DNA of 44,902 bases from an uncultured Acetatifactor sp. (GCA_910586515.1 CAJUGL010000026.1:1-44902), one strand, 5' to 3'. Shown: positions 7,460 through 16,964, counted from the first letter of the stretch. Numbers and translations are program-made. Notes: a model not told the origin generated them from the letters alone.

Positions 7460-8254
7460 ATGAAGGTTCAGGTGTTGGCATCGGTGATGCAGGAGGATTT
7501 GGAGACGCTTGCGGCGCGGATGCGTCTGGCGTCGGAGGCGGTCATTATCAATCAGTGTGACCGCCTGGGATATGAAGAAACGGTATACGGGGGGCATCGT
7601 GTGCGCTTTTATTCCTTTCCCGAGAGAGGGGTGGGCAGGAGCCGCAACGAGGCCATTATGCGGGCGGACGGGGATATCTGCCTTTTTTCGGATGCGGATA
7701 TCGTGTATGAGCCGGGTTACCCGGAGGCCGTGGAGGCAGAATTTTCCCGCAGACCAGATGCAGATATGATACTTTTTAATGTTACGGTAGAGGAGAATCG
7801 CCGGACTTACCATATCACGGAGCGCAGGCGGGTTCGCTGGTACAATTGCGGCAGATATGGGGCGGTGAGCTTTGCGGTCCGCAGGGAGAGTCTGCTGGCC
7901 TCAGGGGTTATGTTTTCCCTGCTGTTCGGAGGAGGCGCCAGGTACGGCAGCGGCGAGGACAGTCTGTTCCTGAAGGAGTTCATGGCCAGAGGGTATTCGG
8001 TGTATACCGCGCCGGTTACCATCGGACGGGAAACCGCGGGGGATTCCACCTGGTTTACGGGATATGACGAAAAATTTTTCCGGGACAGGGGCGTGCTCTA
8101 TCATTATCTTTACGGCGGTTTTGCCTATGCCATGGCGCAGCGCTTTCTTCTGGCGCACAGGGAGAGACTCTGCCGGGAAGTGTCAGGGGCGCAGGCCCGC
8201 CGGTGGATGGGGGAAGGCATTCGGGAAGCCCGCCGCAGGAGGGAAGGCTGTTGA
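7460..8254 (+). CDS. Glycosyltransferase family 2 (galactosyltransferase-like subgroup)
   Basis: Start ATG at 7460 is chosen because GGGAG lies seven bases before it; the GTG at 7454 would be too close. The 264 residues begin with a Rossmann-like segment lacking the usual IVPVYN signature. It carries ERGVGRSRNEAIMRADGDI and the metal-binding SDADI (near 77). Further on are FGGGARYGSGEDSLFLKEF (acceptor side, near 155-173) and a basic C-terminus. GT-A transferases of this type add residues within cell-surface glycan clusters. It directly precedes the polymerase gene. Confidence 0.8.
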   Translation: MKVQVLASVMQEDLETLAARMRLASEAVIINQCDRLGYEETVYGGHRVRFYSFPERGVGRSRNEAIMRADGDICLFSDADIVYEPGYPEAVEAEFSRRPDADMILFNVTVEENRRTYHITERRRVRWYNCGRYGAVSFAVRRESLLASGVMFSLLFGGGARYGSGEDSLFLKEFMARGYSVYTAPVTIGRETAGDSTWFTGYDEKFFRDRGVLYHYLYGGFAYAMAQRFLLAHRERLCREVSGAQARRWMGEGIREARRRREGC

Positions 8255-8279
8255 TTACTAACGTTGAAGGGAGGTTCCC

Positions 8280-9410
8280 ATGGAGTGGAGCGCATCGGTT
8301 TACCTGATTCTGATCTTGCTTGTGACGGCTCTCGGGCTATGCGTGGACAACCGGGAATATGTGCCGGGAAATATCCGGGGCGGCAGGGCGCGCGGCAGCT
8401 GTCCCTGCACGCGGAGGCAGGCCAGGAACCGGATCGCCGTATTCGGGATATATTGTCTGCTGACAGGCGTGTCGGCATGCCGGATTGCTGTGGGCAATGA
8501 TTACTGGGTCTATCGGGACAATTTCAATCTGATCGCTCAGGGCAGGCATGTCTCCTCTGAACCCGGCTTTAACTGGGTGGTGAAGGGGATTCAGGGATTG
8601 TTCGGCTATGACCAATATCTTCCTGTGTTTGCCTTTTTTTCCGCGGTGACCGTGTTTTTCTTTGTGAAGGCGCTTCAGGATCAGGGGACGGACTTTGCCC
8701 TTTCGCTGTACCTGCTGATGACCGGGGGGTATTATTTTAACAGTCTGAATTCCGTCAGATATTATCTGGCGCTGGCTGTGGCGCTGTTTTCCATGAAGTA
8801 TGTGCTTCGGGGCGAATACGGAAAGTTTATACTGCTGATTTTGGCAGGGGCCATGTTTCATAAATCCGTGCTCCTGGTTCTGCCGGTATATCTGGGAGCG
8901 CGCTTTCTGGCAGGGGCGCCCCTGAAGAGGCGACATTATGTGTGCGGCGGTCTGGGCCTGGCCACATTGGTGTTCGGGCAGAGCCTGTATCGGGAGATTA
9001 TCTTTTTCTTCTATCCTTTTTATCGGGATTCCGTATTCGACGACGGGAAGCTCTCTTATGCAAATATACTGAAATGTGTCTGTGTTCTGCTGCTCTGCGC
9101 CCTCTGTTACAAAAGGAGTCTGAGACAGAACAGGGTAAATCGTTTTTACTTTTTCCTGAACCTCTTCGGGCTGGTTGTGTATTGCTGCGGCTCTTTTATT
9201 CCGGAGGTTTCCAGGGTAGGCTTTTATATGATTATCTCGCAGGTGTTTCTGCTGCCGGAGCTGCTGGCGGAAATGCCGGCGGGCAGGTGGCGCAGATTCT
9301 GCCGGGGCGGGGTAATTCTGGCTTTCGGAGGGTATTTTCTGCTGCTTATGCGGGAGATGTATGCGGTGGACGTGCGTCTGCTGCCTTATCTGAACTGGAT
9401 TTTTAATTAG
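8280..9410 (+). CDS. EpsG/Wzy-like polysaccharide polymerase
   Basis: A membrane protein of 376 residues with about ten hydrophobic helices. It matches the EpsG family: ACRIAVGNDYWVYRDNF near 70-86 (the family's R-x-x-x-G-x-D-Y-x-x-Y motif), NSVRYYLALAVALFSMKYVL near 157-176 (the N/S-x-x-R-x-x-x-A motif) and MFHKSVLLVLPVY (the F-H-x-S motif). EpsG proteins polymerise flipped lipid-linked repeat units on the outer face of the membrane, with Wzz setting length. A strong GAAGGGAGG site precedes the ATG. No Wzx flippase gene is visible in the same operon. Confidence 0.88.
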   Translation: MEWSASVYLILILLVTALGLCVDNREYVPGNIRGGRARGSCPCTRRQARNRIAVFGIYCLLTGVSACRIAVGNDYWVYRDNFNLIAQGRHVSSEPGFNWVVKGIQGLFGYDQYLPVFAFFSAVTVFFFVKALQDQGTDFALSLYLLMTGGYYFNSLNSVRYYLALAVALFSMKYVLRGEYGKFILLILAGAMFHKSVLLVLPVYLGARFLAGAPLKRRHYVCGGLGLATLVFGQSLYREIIFFFYPFYRDSVFDDGKLSYANILKCVCVLLLCALCYKRSLRQNRVNRFYFFLNLFGLVVYCCGSFIPEVSRVGFYMIISQVFLLPELLAEMPAGRWRRFCRGGVILAFGGYFLLLMREMYAVDVRLLPYLNWIFN

Positions 9411-9429
9411 GCGCCGGAGGTTTAGACAG

Positions 9430-11976
9430 ATGAAAGTTTTGTGGTTATGTAATATTGCGCTGCCCATGATTGCCCGTCAGCTGGGACTGCCCGTTTCCCA
9501 CAAGGAGGGGTGGCTGAGCGGAATGGCGGAGGCTTTGCTGGCAGGGAACGGGGAGGTGAAGCTGTATGTGGCATTTCCCGTTTCACCCGGTTCCGGACAG
9601 GAGGTATGGGAGCGGGTTGTCCGGGCGGAGGGTTCTGAGGCTTTCCTGATCTGCTATGGTTTTCCGGAAAATGCGGACCAGGCGGAAAAATATTCCCGGA
9701 CTCTGGAACCTGAACTGAAAAAAATCGTCGATAGAGTGGAGCCGGATGTGATTCACTGCTTCGGCACGGAATATCCTCACACGCTGGCCATGTGCAGAGT
9801 GGCGCCGGAGAAGGACAGGCTGCTCCTGGGTCTGCAGGGACTTTGTACCTGCTGCGCGGAGGCCTATATGGCGAATCTGCCGGAGCGGACGGCAGGTTCG
9901 GCGACTTTCCGGGATATCCTGAAAAGGGACAGCCTGCGGCGGCAGCAGCGAAAATTTTTCCTTCGGGGCGTCAGGGAGCGTGAGGCGGCGGCTTTGGCCG
10001 GAAACGTCACGGGGAGGACGCTGTGGGACGAAAGTCAGACGAGGAAATGGAATCCCCGGGCCCGCTATTTCGGGATGAACGAGACTCTGCGGACGGTGTT
10101 TTACGGCCCGCGCTGGCGGGAGGAGAACTGTGTGCCCCACAGCATTTTCATGAGCCAGGGGGATTATCCCCTGAAGGGGCTTCACTATATGCTGCTGGCC
10201 ATGCCGGCCGTATTGGAAAGGTATCCTGACGCAAGGCTGTATGTGGCCGGCGCAAGCCTGGTGGAGTGGAGAACGCTGAAACAGAAGCTGAAGCTTTCGG
10301 GGTACGGAAAGTATCTCCGGGAGCTGCTGGGAGAGTATGGGCTTTGGGATAAGGTTACTTTTCTGGGAAGACTGGATCAGGAGCAGATGCTGGCCCGGTA
10401 TCTGAAAAGCAGCCTGTATGTGTGCGCTTCCTCCCTGGAAAATTCTCCCAATTCGCTGGGAGAGGCCATGCTGCTGGGCATGCCCTGTGTGAGCGCGGAT
10501 GTGGGAGGCATTCCCAGCATGTTCCGTGACGGAATCGACGGAATAACGTACAAAGGATTCCGGCAGGAAGGGGAAGAGGGGCTGAGAGAAACCGCCGGGA
10601 ATTTGGCTGAGGCAATTTTGCGGATGTGGGACAATCCGGAGAAGCAGAGGGAATATTGCGAAAACGCAGCGGCGCATGGAAGAGATACCCATGACAGAGA
10701 GAAAAATTACCGCAGACTGCTGGAGATTTACCGGGAGATGGGAGAAAGGAAAAGGGAGAAGGCAGTTCGGGTGGTCTTTGTGTCCAATTACATTAATCAC
10801 CATCAAATCCCTTTCTGCAATGCCATGGACAAGCTTCTGGAAGGCGGATTTACGTTTATTCAGACAGAACCAATGGAGGAGGAGAGGGTGCGTATGGGGT
10901 GGCACGCGGCCCGGCGTCCTTCTTATGTGCACTGCTACTACGAGGAAGAGGATTACTGCAGGGGGCTGATCGCGGGCTGCGACATACTGCTCTTCGGGGG
11001 TACGGACGACGAGAGTTATGCCGTTCAGCGGCTTAAGCTGGGCAGACCGGTTATCCGGGTCAGCGAGCGCCTGTACAAGACCGGACAATGGAAAGCGGTT
11101 TCCCCCAGGGGGCTTATCCGGAAATACCAGGACCACACCAGATACCGCAGGGGGCCGGTGTATCTTCTCTGCGCCGGGGCATATGTGGCTTCCGATTTCC
11201 GTATCATAGGGGCCTATCCCGGGAAAAAGTACTGCTGGGGCTATTTTCCGGAAACCAGGCGCTATGATGCGGAGGCGCTTCTGGCCGGTAAGGGCTGGGG
11301 AGAAGACCGGCGGCCCTGCCTGCTCTGGGCGGCCAGGATGATAGACTGGAAGCATCCGGAGCTGGCGCTGGAGACTGCGGCATATCTGAAGGAGAGAAAG
11401 CTTTCCTTCCATATGAATATCATCGGAGACGGAGAACTGCGTCCCCGGATGGAGGAGACGGCAAAAAGGCTGGGACTTGAGGACTGGGTCACTTTTCTGG
11501 GCTACAGGGAGCCTGAGGAAGTGCGGGAATATATGGAGAAGGCGGACATCTTTCTGTTTACCAGCGACAGACAGGAAGGCTGGGGGGCGGTGGCCAACGA
11601 AGCCATGAACAGCGGATGCGCTCTGGTGGCGAATGAAATGATCGGCGCAGTGCCCTATCTGGTGAACAGCGGAGAAAACGGGCTGGTGTATCAGGACGGC
11701 AGACCTGAACAGCTGTTTTCCTTGACAGAACGATTGGTAAAGGATAAAATTCTATGCAGAAACTTAGGAAAAAATGCCTATGAGACCATAACGCAATGCT
11801 GGAACGCGGAAAATGCGGCGGAGAATCTGATGAAGTTGATCCGGTGTATTTTGAACGGAACGGCCGGGAGGGAGAAGCTGCCATCAGGCCGGGAGAGCGC
11901 GGTTCCCTGCGGGCCGGCTCCGATGATTGGGGAACCGGGCATGAGCGCAAAACGGATATTCGGGAAGCGCCGATAA
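9430..11976 (+). CDS. Tandem GT4-GT4 glycosyltransferase fusion
   Basis: 848 residues made of two complete GT-B glycosyltransferases. Domain 1 (about 1-440) begins KVLWLCNIALPM and carries the family-4 EX7E-like motif in SPNSLGEAMLLGMPCVSADVGG near 338-360. Domain 2 (about 447-825) begins VRVVFVSNYINHHQIPF and carries EGWGAVANEAMNSGCALVANE near 714-734. The second half has the donor-binding segment of GT4 (RMIDWKHPELALETAAYL). Two linked enzymes may add two successive sugars to the repeat unit. The start follows GGAGG. The last ~35 residues are low-complexity and probably flexible. No frameshift is needed to explain the fusion. Confidence 0.9.
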   Translation: MKVLWLCNIALPMIARQLGLPVSHKEGWLSGMAEALLAGNGEVKLYVAFPVSPGSGQEVWERVVRAEGSEAFLICYGFPENADQAEKYSRTLEPELKKIVDRVEPDVIHCFGTEYPHTLAMCRVAPEKDRLLLGLQGLCTCCAEAYMANLPERTAGSATFRDILKRDSLRRQQRKFFLRGVREREAAALAGNVTGRTLWDESQTRKWNPRARYFGMNETLRTVFYGPRWREENCVPHSIFMSQGDYPLKGLHYMLLAMPAVLERYPDARLYVAGASLVEWRTLKQKLKLSGYGKYLRELLGEYGLWDKVTFLGRLDQEQMLARYLKSSLYVCASSLENSPNSLGEAMLLGMPCVSADVGGIPSMFRDGIDGITYKGFRQEGEEGLRETAGNLAEAILRMWDNPEKQREYCENAAAHGRDTHDREKNYRRLLEIYREMGERKREKAVRVVFVSNYINHHQIPFCNAMDKLLEGGFTFIQTEPMEEERVRMGWHAARRPSYVHCYYEEEDYCRGLIAGCDILLFGGTDDESYAVQRLKLGRPVIRVSERLYKTGQWKAVSPRGLIRKYQDHTRYRRGPVYLLCAGAYVASDFRIIGAYPGKKYCWGYFPETRRYDAEALLAGKGWGEDRRPCLLWAARMIDWKHPELALETAAYLKERKLSFHMNIIGDGELRPRMEETAKRLGLEDWVTFLGYREPEEVREYMEKADIFLFTSDRQEGWGAVANEAMNSGCALVANEMIGAVPYLVNSGENGLVYQDGRPEQLFSLTERLVKDKILCRNLGKNAYETITQCWNAENAAENLMKLIRCILNGTAGREKLPSGRESAVPCGPAPMIGEPGMSAKRIFGKRR

Positions 11977-11994
11977 GAATGGAAAGGATGCAGC

Positions 11995-12990
11995 ATGAGT
12001 GATTCGCCGCTGATTACGGTTATTGTGCCGGTTTACAATGTTCTTGAATATTTGCCCAGATGCGTCCGTTCCATAACGGCCCAGACTTACCGCAATCTGG
12101 AGATTCTGCTGGTAGACGACGGTTCCGGGGACGGAACAGGGGCGCTTTGCGACGAGCTGGCGGAGGAGGATTCCCGCATCAGGGTATTTCACCAGGAAAA
12201 TGGGGGAACTTCCCGGGCGAGGAATCTGGCTCTGGCCCATGCCCGGGGGGCGTATGTTGGGTTTGTGGACAGCGACGACTATATTTCGCCGGATATGTAC
12301 GAAAGGCTTGCGGAGGCAATAGAGACTTACGGAACGGGCGCAGCCCAGATTGGCAGGGACGAGATCGGAGAGGACGGAAATCCGCTTCCCGATATCTGCC
12401 GGCCGCCCCGGGAGCCGGAGGTGATTGAGAGCGTAAAATTTATGGAGGAACTGCTGATGCACAGGGGGGATTGTTCCTTCTGTACGAAACTTATCCGCAG
12501 AGATCTTTTTCCGCCCGAGGCTTTTCCGCCCGGGAAGCTGAACGAGGATTTCCATCTTCTGGTGCGGATGCTGCCGGAGATGGAGCGGATTGTGTCCCTT
12601 CCCGGACAAGCCTACCATGTATTTTACCGGATCGGCAGCAACTCCCGCAAGGCGGACAGGGAGAGCTTTTCACGGGTTTACGCAGACTGTGTGGACAATG
12701 CGGACATGGCTGCGGACATTGTGGAGCGGGATTACCCCGGGCTGAGGGAGACGGCTTTTCGATTCGGCATTTTTCAGCGGCTGGAGTATCTGCTGCACAT
12801 TCCCCTGTCCAGAATGCGGGGGGACAATGATGAGTATCGCAGAATTGTTAAGTATATGAGGAAAAAATGGGCAAAATCCATGAGAAACTCCCTGTTGACG
12901 GGGAAGAACAAAGTATATCATACACTGTTTGCCCTGACGCCCGGGGGGATCAGAAAACTGCATGCCTTTCTGCGGCGGAAGGCAGAGTGA
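11995..12990 (+). CDS. Glycosyltransferase family 2
   Basis: The N-terminus ITVIVPVYNVLEYLPRCVRS, the nucleotide-binding VDDGSGDGTG (near 40-49) and FVDSDDYISPDMY (near 89-101) identify a GT-A transferase. The 331 residues include a C-terminal extension (about 220-331) that is helical and basic, common in the CpsI/WaaB-like capsule group. The ATG follows GAAAGGA. It is the last glycosyltransferase of operon A and is followed by a 222-base gap with no gene. Confidence 0.88.
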   Translation: MSDSPLITVIVPVYNVLEYLPRCVRSITAQTYRNLEILLVDDGSGDGTGALCDELAEEDSRIRVFHQENGGTSRARNLALAHARGAYVGFVDSDDYISPDMYERLAEAIETYGTGAAQIGRDEIGEDGNPLPDICRPPREPEVIESVKFMEELLMHRGDCSFCTKLIRRDLFPPEAFPPGKLNEDFHLLVRMLPEMERIVSLPGQAYHVFYRIGSNSRKADRESFSRVYADCVDNADMAADIVERDYPGLRETAFRFGIFQRLEYLLHIPLSRMRGDNDEYRRIVKYMRKKWAKSMRNSLLTGKNKVYHTLFALTPGGIRKLHAFLRRKAE

Positions 12991-13081
12991 ACCGACACTG
13001 TTCAGAGGCAGTCCTGCCGGGGGAGATCCCAACCCGGGCGGCCTGTGGGTGTGTGGAAGAAATTACCGCGAAAAAACAGCG

Positions 13082-13142
13082 GATAATATGATATGATACC
13101 AGGGTCAAAAGGTGATGGATGACATGCTTTGGGTTCGACAAC
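13082..13142 (+). promoter_or_regulatory. Possible promoter with an overlapping 0A-box-like site
   Basis: Weak -10-like hexamers (GATAAT 13082-13087, TATGAT 13092-13097) precede GGTTCGACAAC (13132-13142). The reverse complement of that site contains TTGTCGAA, the 0A-box core bound by Spo0A-type domains. The same 11 bases occur in reverse orientation ahead of the next gene (15826-15836). Promoter assignment is weak; the shared motif is directly visible. Confidence 0.35.
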
Positions 13143-13212
13143 AATCGCAGAAACGCGGAAATATGTCTGGAATATCGGATTTCGGATATATCGAAGAAAG
13201 GTTTGGTCAAAT

Positions 13213-15780
13213 ATGAAAAAACATCTGAAGTACATATGCGGGATTCTGAGCGCAGCTGTTGTGGTGGGCGGAGGGAACTGGCAGACGGCGCCCTCGGTAT
13301 TTGCCACCGAAACGTCTCCTGCGGAAGAATCAGGTGAAGCCGGGGAAAGCATCTCCGGCGGCAAGGCAGAATCGGCAGAAGGGACTCTGGGGGACGGCGC
13401 GGAAGAGATGAGTCCGCCGGAATCCTCTCAGGAAGAAGGAAGCACCCCGGGAGACGGGGTTTCGTCGGAATCTTCTCAGGAAGAGGAGAATACCCCGGGA
13501 GACAAGGTTTCGCCGGAATCCTCTCAGGAAGAAGGAAGCACCCCGGGAGACGGGGGTTCGTCGGAATCTTCTCAGGAAGAAGGAAGCACCCCGGGAGACG
13601 GAACCCTGCCGGAATCCTTCCCGGGAGAGGAGAATACTCCGGGAGACGAGGTTTCGCCGGAATCTTCTCAGGAAGAAGGAAATATCCCGGGAAGCGCCGG
13701 GGGAGATACAATCTCCGGTGAGGGAGAAAACAGTTCGGAGGAGAATACGGATGCGGCGGAATGGGTGAGGGCAGCAGGGGAAGAACTGATCCGCATTGCC
13801 GGGGAGAGGGACATTATGGCGCTGGTCTATCTGCGCGACGAATATCCGGTCCGCCGGGAACCTTCCCATGACAGTGAGACCGCTGCGGATGTGCTCAGCG
13901 GGCAGCTGGTAAACATCCTGGATGTCCGAATGGATGAGAACGGAGAGATCTGGCACTATGTGAAGTTTGAGTACAAAGGCCTGGAGATGAACGGCTATGT
14001 ACAGCGATCTCATCTGGCCTGCTCGGATAACCGCTTTCTGGAGTGGGAGGAGAATTACGGGATGAATCACAGCGCCCAGGCTTATACCATTGACGGGGAG
14101 GCGGCATCTGTATATCCGGATATTGCCCAGTTTCCGGAGAGTTACCGGCCGGCCCTGACCGCGCTGAAGGAAAAGCATCCCACCTGGACTTTTGTGAAGA
14201 TGAATACTACTCTGGACTGGGAGACCTCTATCTACCAGGAGTTGCAGAACGGAAAAAGTCTCGTATACAAGACCTTTCCGGACTGGGCAAAGGACGGCCT
14301 CTACGACGACGGGAACTGGTACTATGCCACGGATACGATTCTGCGGCAATATATGGATCCCAGGAATAACCTCACGGAGGATGCGATTTTCCAGTTTGAG
14401 CAGCTTACCTATAACGAGGCCTGCCATACGCTGGAGGCTGTGGCGGCTTTCCTGAACAATACATTTATGAACGACAGCAGTCCGGCTCCGGACACAGATA
14501 TGACCTACGCCCAGATCTTTTGGAATATCGGCAGGGAGGAAGGCCGAAAGGTAAGTCCCTTTCACCTGGCGGCCAGAGTGCTTCAGGAACAGGGGGCCGG
14601 GACATCGCCGCTGATTTCCGGCAGGCATCCGGGCTATGAAGGCTATTATAATTATTTCAATATCGGAGCTACCGGAACCACCAGCGCCCAGGTCATTACC
14701 AGCGGCCTGAACTATGCGAAGAATCACGGCTGGCAGGGGGCCTATCACTCCATTGCGGGAGGCGCGGATTTCATTTCCGGCAATTATATTAAGAAGGGCC
14801 AGGATACCCTGTATCTGCAGAAATTCAACGTGAACCCCAACGGTGCATACGCCCCTTATACGCATCAATATATGCAGAATATTTCCGCTCCCACAACGGA
14901 GGGGCTCAGTATCAAAAGGCTTTATGCAGGGGCAGGCGCGTTGGAAAGTACATTTGTATTCAAAATACCGGTATACGAAAATATGCCTGGGGAGCCGGGC
15001 AATATCCCTGCGGTATCTACGAATGTGGAGCTGACCTTACCCGAGGGATATGGCGGAACAGCCGTATGGCTGGACGGCCGTGCATGGGAAGGGACGCTGC
15101 AGGACGGAAAGCTTACTGTCACGGCTCCTGACGTGAACGCGAAGACGGCCGTAGTCTACAAATATAACGAGGCAGGGGTGCCTGCGGGCATGTATGTGTG
15201 GAGTCTGCGCCATGACGGAACAGCCTATACTGCCACCCCGGAACCGGAGCTGGAGGATCTGCTGACTTACCACGGTTTTTCCATCCGTATCACAGGCAAG
15301 TCCGGGATACGGTTTAAGACAGGGATTTCCGCGGACCTGCGGGCGAGACTTCTCTCCACGGGAGTGAACGGCTATCGGCTGAAAGAGTATGGCACGCTGG
15401 TGATGAACGAGGCAAACATGAGCCGCTATCCCATGGTCAAGGACGGCGAAAAGGTGGCGGGAGGGATATCCTACGGGGTGGACGCAAACGGAAACCTGCA
15501 GGACGTGATTTTCGAGGAGGCGGAAGGAAGGTATCGTTTTGCCTCCGTACTGGTAGGCGTGCCTGTGGAGCAGTACAAGGCGCAGTACGCTTTTCGAGGC
15601 TATGCCGTGCTGGAAAAGGACGGCGTCCAGGTTATCCTGTACGGTCCCCACAGGGCCAGCAGTATCTATACGCTGGCGGGAATCCTGCTGGAGCGGGGGA
15701 ATTATGAACCGGGAACGGAGGCGCATGCGTTCCTCCAGAAAATTATAACCGATGCGGATGCGCTGGAGTCTTTGAACTGA
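13213..15780 (+). CDS. Secreted glucosaminidase-type (GH73-like) cell-wall hydrolase
   Basis: Start ATG at 13213 gives a signal peptide with cleavage likely after VFA (residue 31). The 855 residues then contain six 16-residue acidic repeats (69-164) and an SH3-like domain (about 210-270, GQLVNILDVRMDENGEIWHY). The glucosaminidase domain spans about 399-534. Its catalytic Glu is most likely E459 in AARVLQEQGAG, with NYFNIGATG and a conserved tyrosine region behind it. The C-terminal part (about 560-855) is of unknown type and includes a GKSGIRFKTGISADLR segment seen in other clostridial surface proteins. Such enzymes cut peptidoglycan glycan strands and remodel the wall, here presumably to let polymer through or to separate cells. 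The repeats look like a wall-spanning stalk. Confidence 0.85.
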   Translation: MKKHLKYICGILSAAVVVGGGNWQTAPSVFATETSPAEESGEAGESISGGKAESAEGTLGDGAEEMSPPESSQEEGSTPGDGVSSESSQEEENTPGDKVSPESSQEEGSTPGDGGSSESSQEEGSTPGDGTLPESFPGEENTPGDEVSPESSQEEGNIPGSAGGDTISGEGENSSEENTDAAEWVRAAGEELIRIAGERDIMALVYLRDEYPVRREPSHDSETAADVLSGQLVNILDVRMDENGEIWHYVKFEYKGLEMNGYVQRSHLACSDNRFLEWEENYGMNHSAQAYTIDGEAASVYPDIAQFPESYRPALTALKEKHPTWTFVKMNTTLDWETSIYQELQNGKSLVYKTFPDWAKDGLYDDGNWYYATDTILRQYMDPRNNLTEDAIFQFEQLTYNEACHTLEAVAAFLNNTFMNDSSPAPDTDMTYAQIFWNIGREEGRKVSPFHLAARVLQEQGAGTSPLISGRHPGYEGYYNYFNIGATGTTSAQVITSGLNYAKNHGWQGAYHSIAGGADFISGNYIKKGQDTLYLQKFNVNPNGAYAPYTHQYMQNISAPTTEGLSIKRLYAGAGALESTFVFKIPVYENMPGEPGNIPAVSTNVELTLPEGYGGTAVWLDGRAWEGTLQDGKLTVTAPDVNAKTAVVYKYNEAGVPAGMYVWSLRHDGTAYTATPEPELEDLLTYHGFSIRITGKSGIRFKTGISADLRARLLSTGVNGYRLKEYGTLVMNEANMSRYPMVKDGEKVAGGISYGVDANGNLQDVIFEEAEGRYRFASVLVGVPVEQYKAQYAFRGYAVLEKDGVQVILYGPHRASSIYTLAGILLERGNYEPGTEAHAFLQKIITDADALESLN
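13417..13704 (+). repeat. Six 48-bp (16-residue) tandem coding repeats
   Basis: Unit consensus PESSQEEGSTPGDGVS. Six in-frame copies with scattered substitutions form an acidic, Pro/Gly/Ser-rich stalk in the wall hydrolase. Every unit is a multiple of three bases, so copy-number change would alter the stalk length without breaking the frame. Confidence 0.9.
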
Positions 15781-15825
15781 TGAGACTTCGGCGGAGGAAA
15801 GGGAAAACAGTAAGTAGTGCGGCCG

Positions 15826-15836
15826 GTTGTCGAACC
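15826..15836 (+). promoter_or_regulatory. 0A-box-like motif before the lipoprotein gene
   Basis: GTTGTCGAACC contains TTGTCGAA and is the exact reverse complement of bases 13132-13142. It also lies in a short palindrome CCGGTT-GTCG-AACCGG (15823-15838), so a small hairpin is an alternative reading. It sits 22 bases before the start codon. Confidence 0.35.
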
Positions 15837-15857
15837 GGAACAGGAGGAGTTTTCATT

Positions 15858-16964
15858 ATGGGAAAGAAATGGATATATGGTGTGGCCGCAAGCGCGCTGC
15901 TGGCCGTTTTGTCGGCAGGCTGCGGAGACGGCAGCGAAGAGCTGTCGGCGATGAACAGCATTGACGTGGTAGAGCCGATAGACCTGGGCTCGGAGATGGC
16001 GTCCGGTGAGGAGAGCGGGGAGGTTGGCGGAACGGCAGAGCCCGTTTCCGCAGTGGAGACAGCCGCTCCGGTGCAGGAGAACGGATTGAGCTATGGCACC
16101 GGCGATCTGTCCCCCGAGGCGGAGGCAGCGGTCCTGGAAGCCATGACGACGCTGCAGCAGAACCTGGAGCTTCCCGAGTATGTGGGGGAAGGCATTCACA
16201 TGGTGAGCAGCAGAGAATGGTTTGACAGCATGGCGCAGGGGCTGTATGAGGGCAGCAGGAACTATGTCCTGAGAAGCGGGAACGGAGTGCTATCGGCCCA
16301 GATCGGATTAGACGTGGAAGATGAACCCTATGTGAATATTTATTATCAGGCGGGAGAGGGAGATATACTGCTGCTGAAGCAGGCGAAGGATGTGACATGG
16401 CTGCTCCGGACCACGCTGTCAGGCGGAAAATATGAGGGGGCTTTCGACAAATGGCGTATCGAGAGCAAAACCGGTCATATTCTGCGGGAACAGGGAACCT
16501 ATTCAGGGGGAGTCATTGTGGGAGAGTACAAAAAGTCCGAATATACCGGGTCTGCAGGAGAGGCATTCGATCTGTGGACAAACAGGGAAAATTTCACCTA
16601 TAAGACTACGGTAGTGCACTATGACGAGAACGGGGAGGTAATGGTTACTCCGGCGCCTACGGCTACGCCCAAACCTGCCAATACCGCTACCCAGAAGCCG
16701 CCTGCCACAAAGGCGCCGACACAGGCTCCTACCCAGGCGCCGCCCCAGCCTACGCCTGAGCCGCCTCAGGAACCGGAACCGCCTCAGCAGCCTGAGCCGC
16801 CTCAGCCTACGCCGGAACCGCCTCAGCCTACGCCTGAGCCGCCCCAGCCCACTCCTGAGCCGCCTCAGCCCACCCTGGCGCCGCCCCAGCCCACGCCGGA
16901 ACCGCCCCAGGAACCCTCCGTGGGAGATACGGATATCGGCTGGTCACCGGATCTGGATGTGTAG
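15858..16964 (+). CDS. Lipoprotein with a proline-rich C-terminal tail
   Basis: Start ATG at 15858 behind AGGAGGAG. It gives a lipoprotein signal with lipobox LSAGC and modified Cys22, so the mature protein is anchored to the outer face of the membrane. Residues about 95-255 form a mixed domain without recognised motifs. From about 264 the chain becomes a Thr/Pro/Glu-rich tail of PEPPQPT repeats that should cross the cell wall. Total 368 residues. It follows the wall hydrolase by 77 bases and likely shares its transcript. The proline-rich tail suggests an extended wall-spanning role. Function unknown. Confidence 0.75.
   Translation: MGKKWIYGVAASALLAVLSAGCGDGSEELSAMNSIDVVEPIDLGSEMASGEESGEVGGTAEPVSAVETAAPVQENGLSYGTGDLSPEAEAAVLEAMTTLQQNLELPEYVGEGIHMVSSREWFDSMAQGLYEGSRNYVLRSGNGVLSAQIGLDVEDEPYVNIYYQAGEGDILLLKQAKDVTWLLRTTLSGGKYEGAFDKWRIESKTGHILREQGTYSGGVIVGEYKKSEYTGSAGEAFDLWTNRENFTYKTTVVHYDENGEVMVTPAPTATPKPANTATQKPPATKAPTQAPTQAPPQPTPEPPQEPEPPQQPEPPQPTPEPPQPTPEPPQPTPEPPQPTLAPPQPTPEPPQEPSVGDTDIGWSPDLDV
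16737..16913 (+). repeat. Proline-rich coding repeats
   Basis: Imperfect repeats of a 21-base unit encoding PEPPQPT, with CCTCAG and CCCCAG alternation, at the end of the lipoprotein gene. Copy number may vary between strains without frame loss. Confidence 0.8.

Noticed and set aside
2917..16450. TGTCGAA cores inside coding regions (for example 2917, 4550, 16444) as 0A boxes
   Set aside because: Their number fits chance for a 7-mer over both strands, and they lie within genes, away from promoters.
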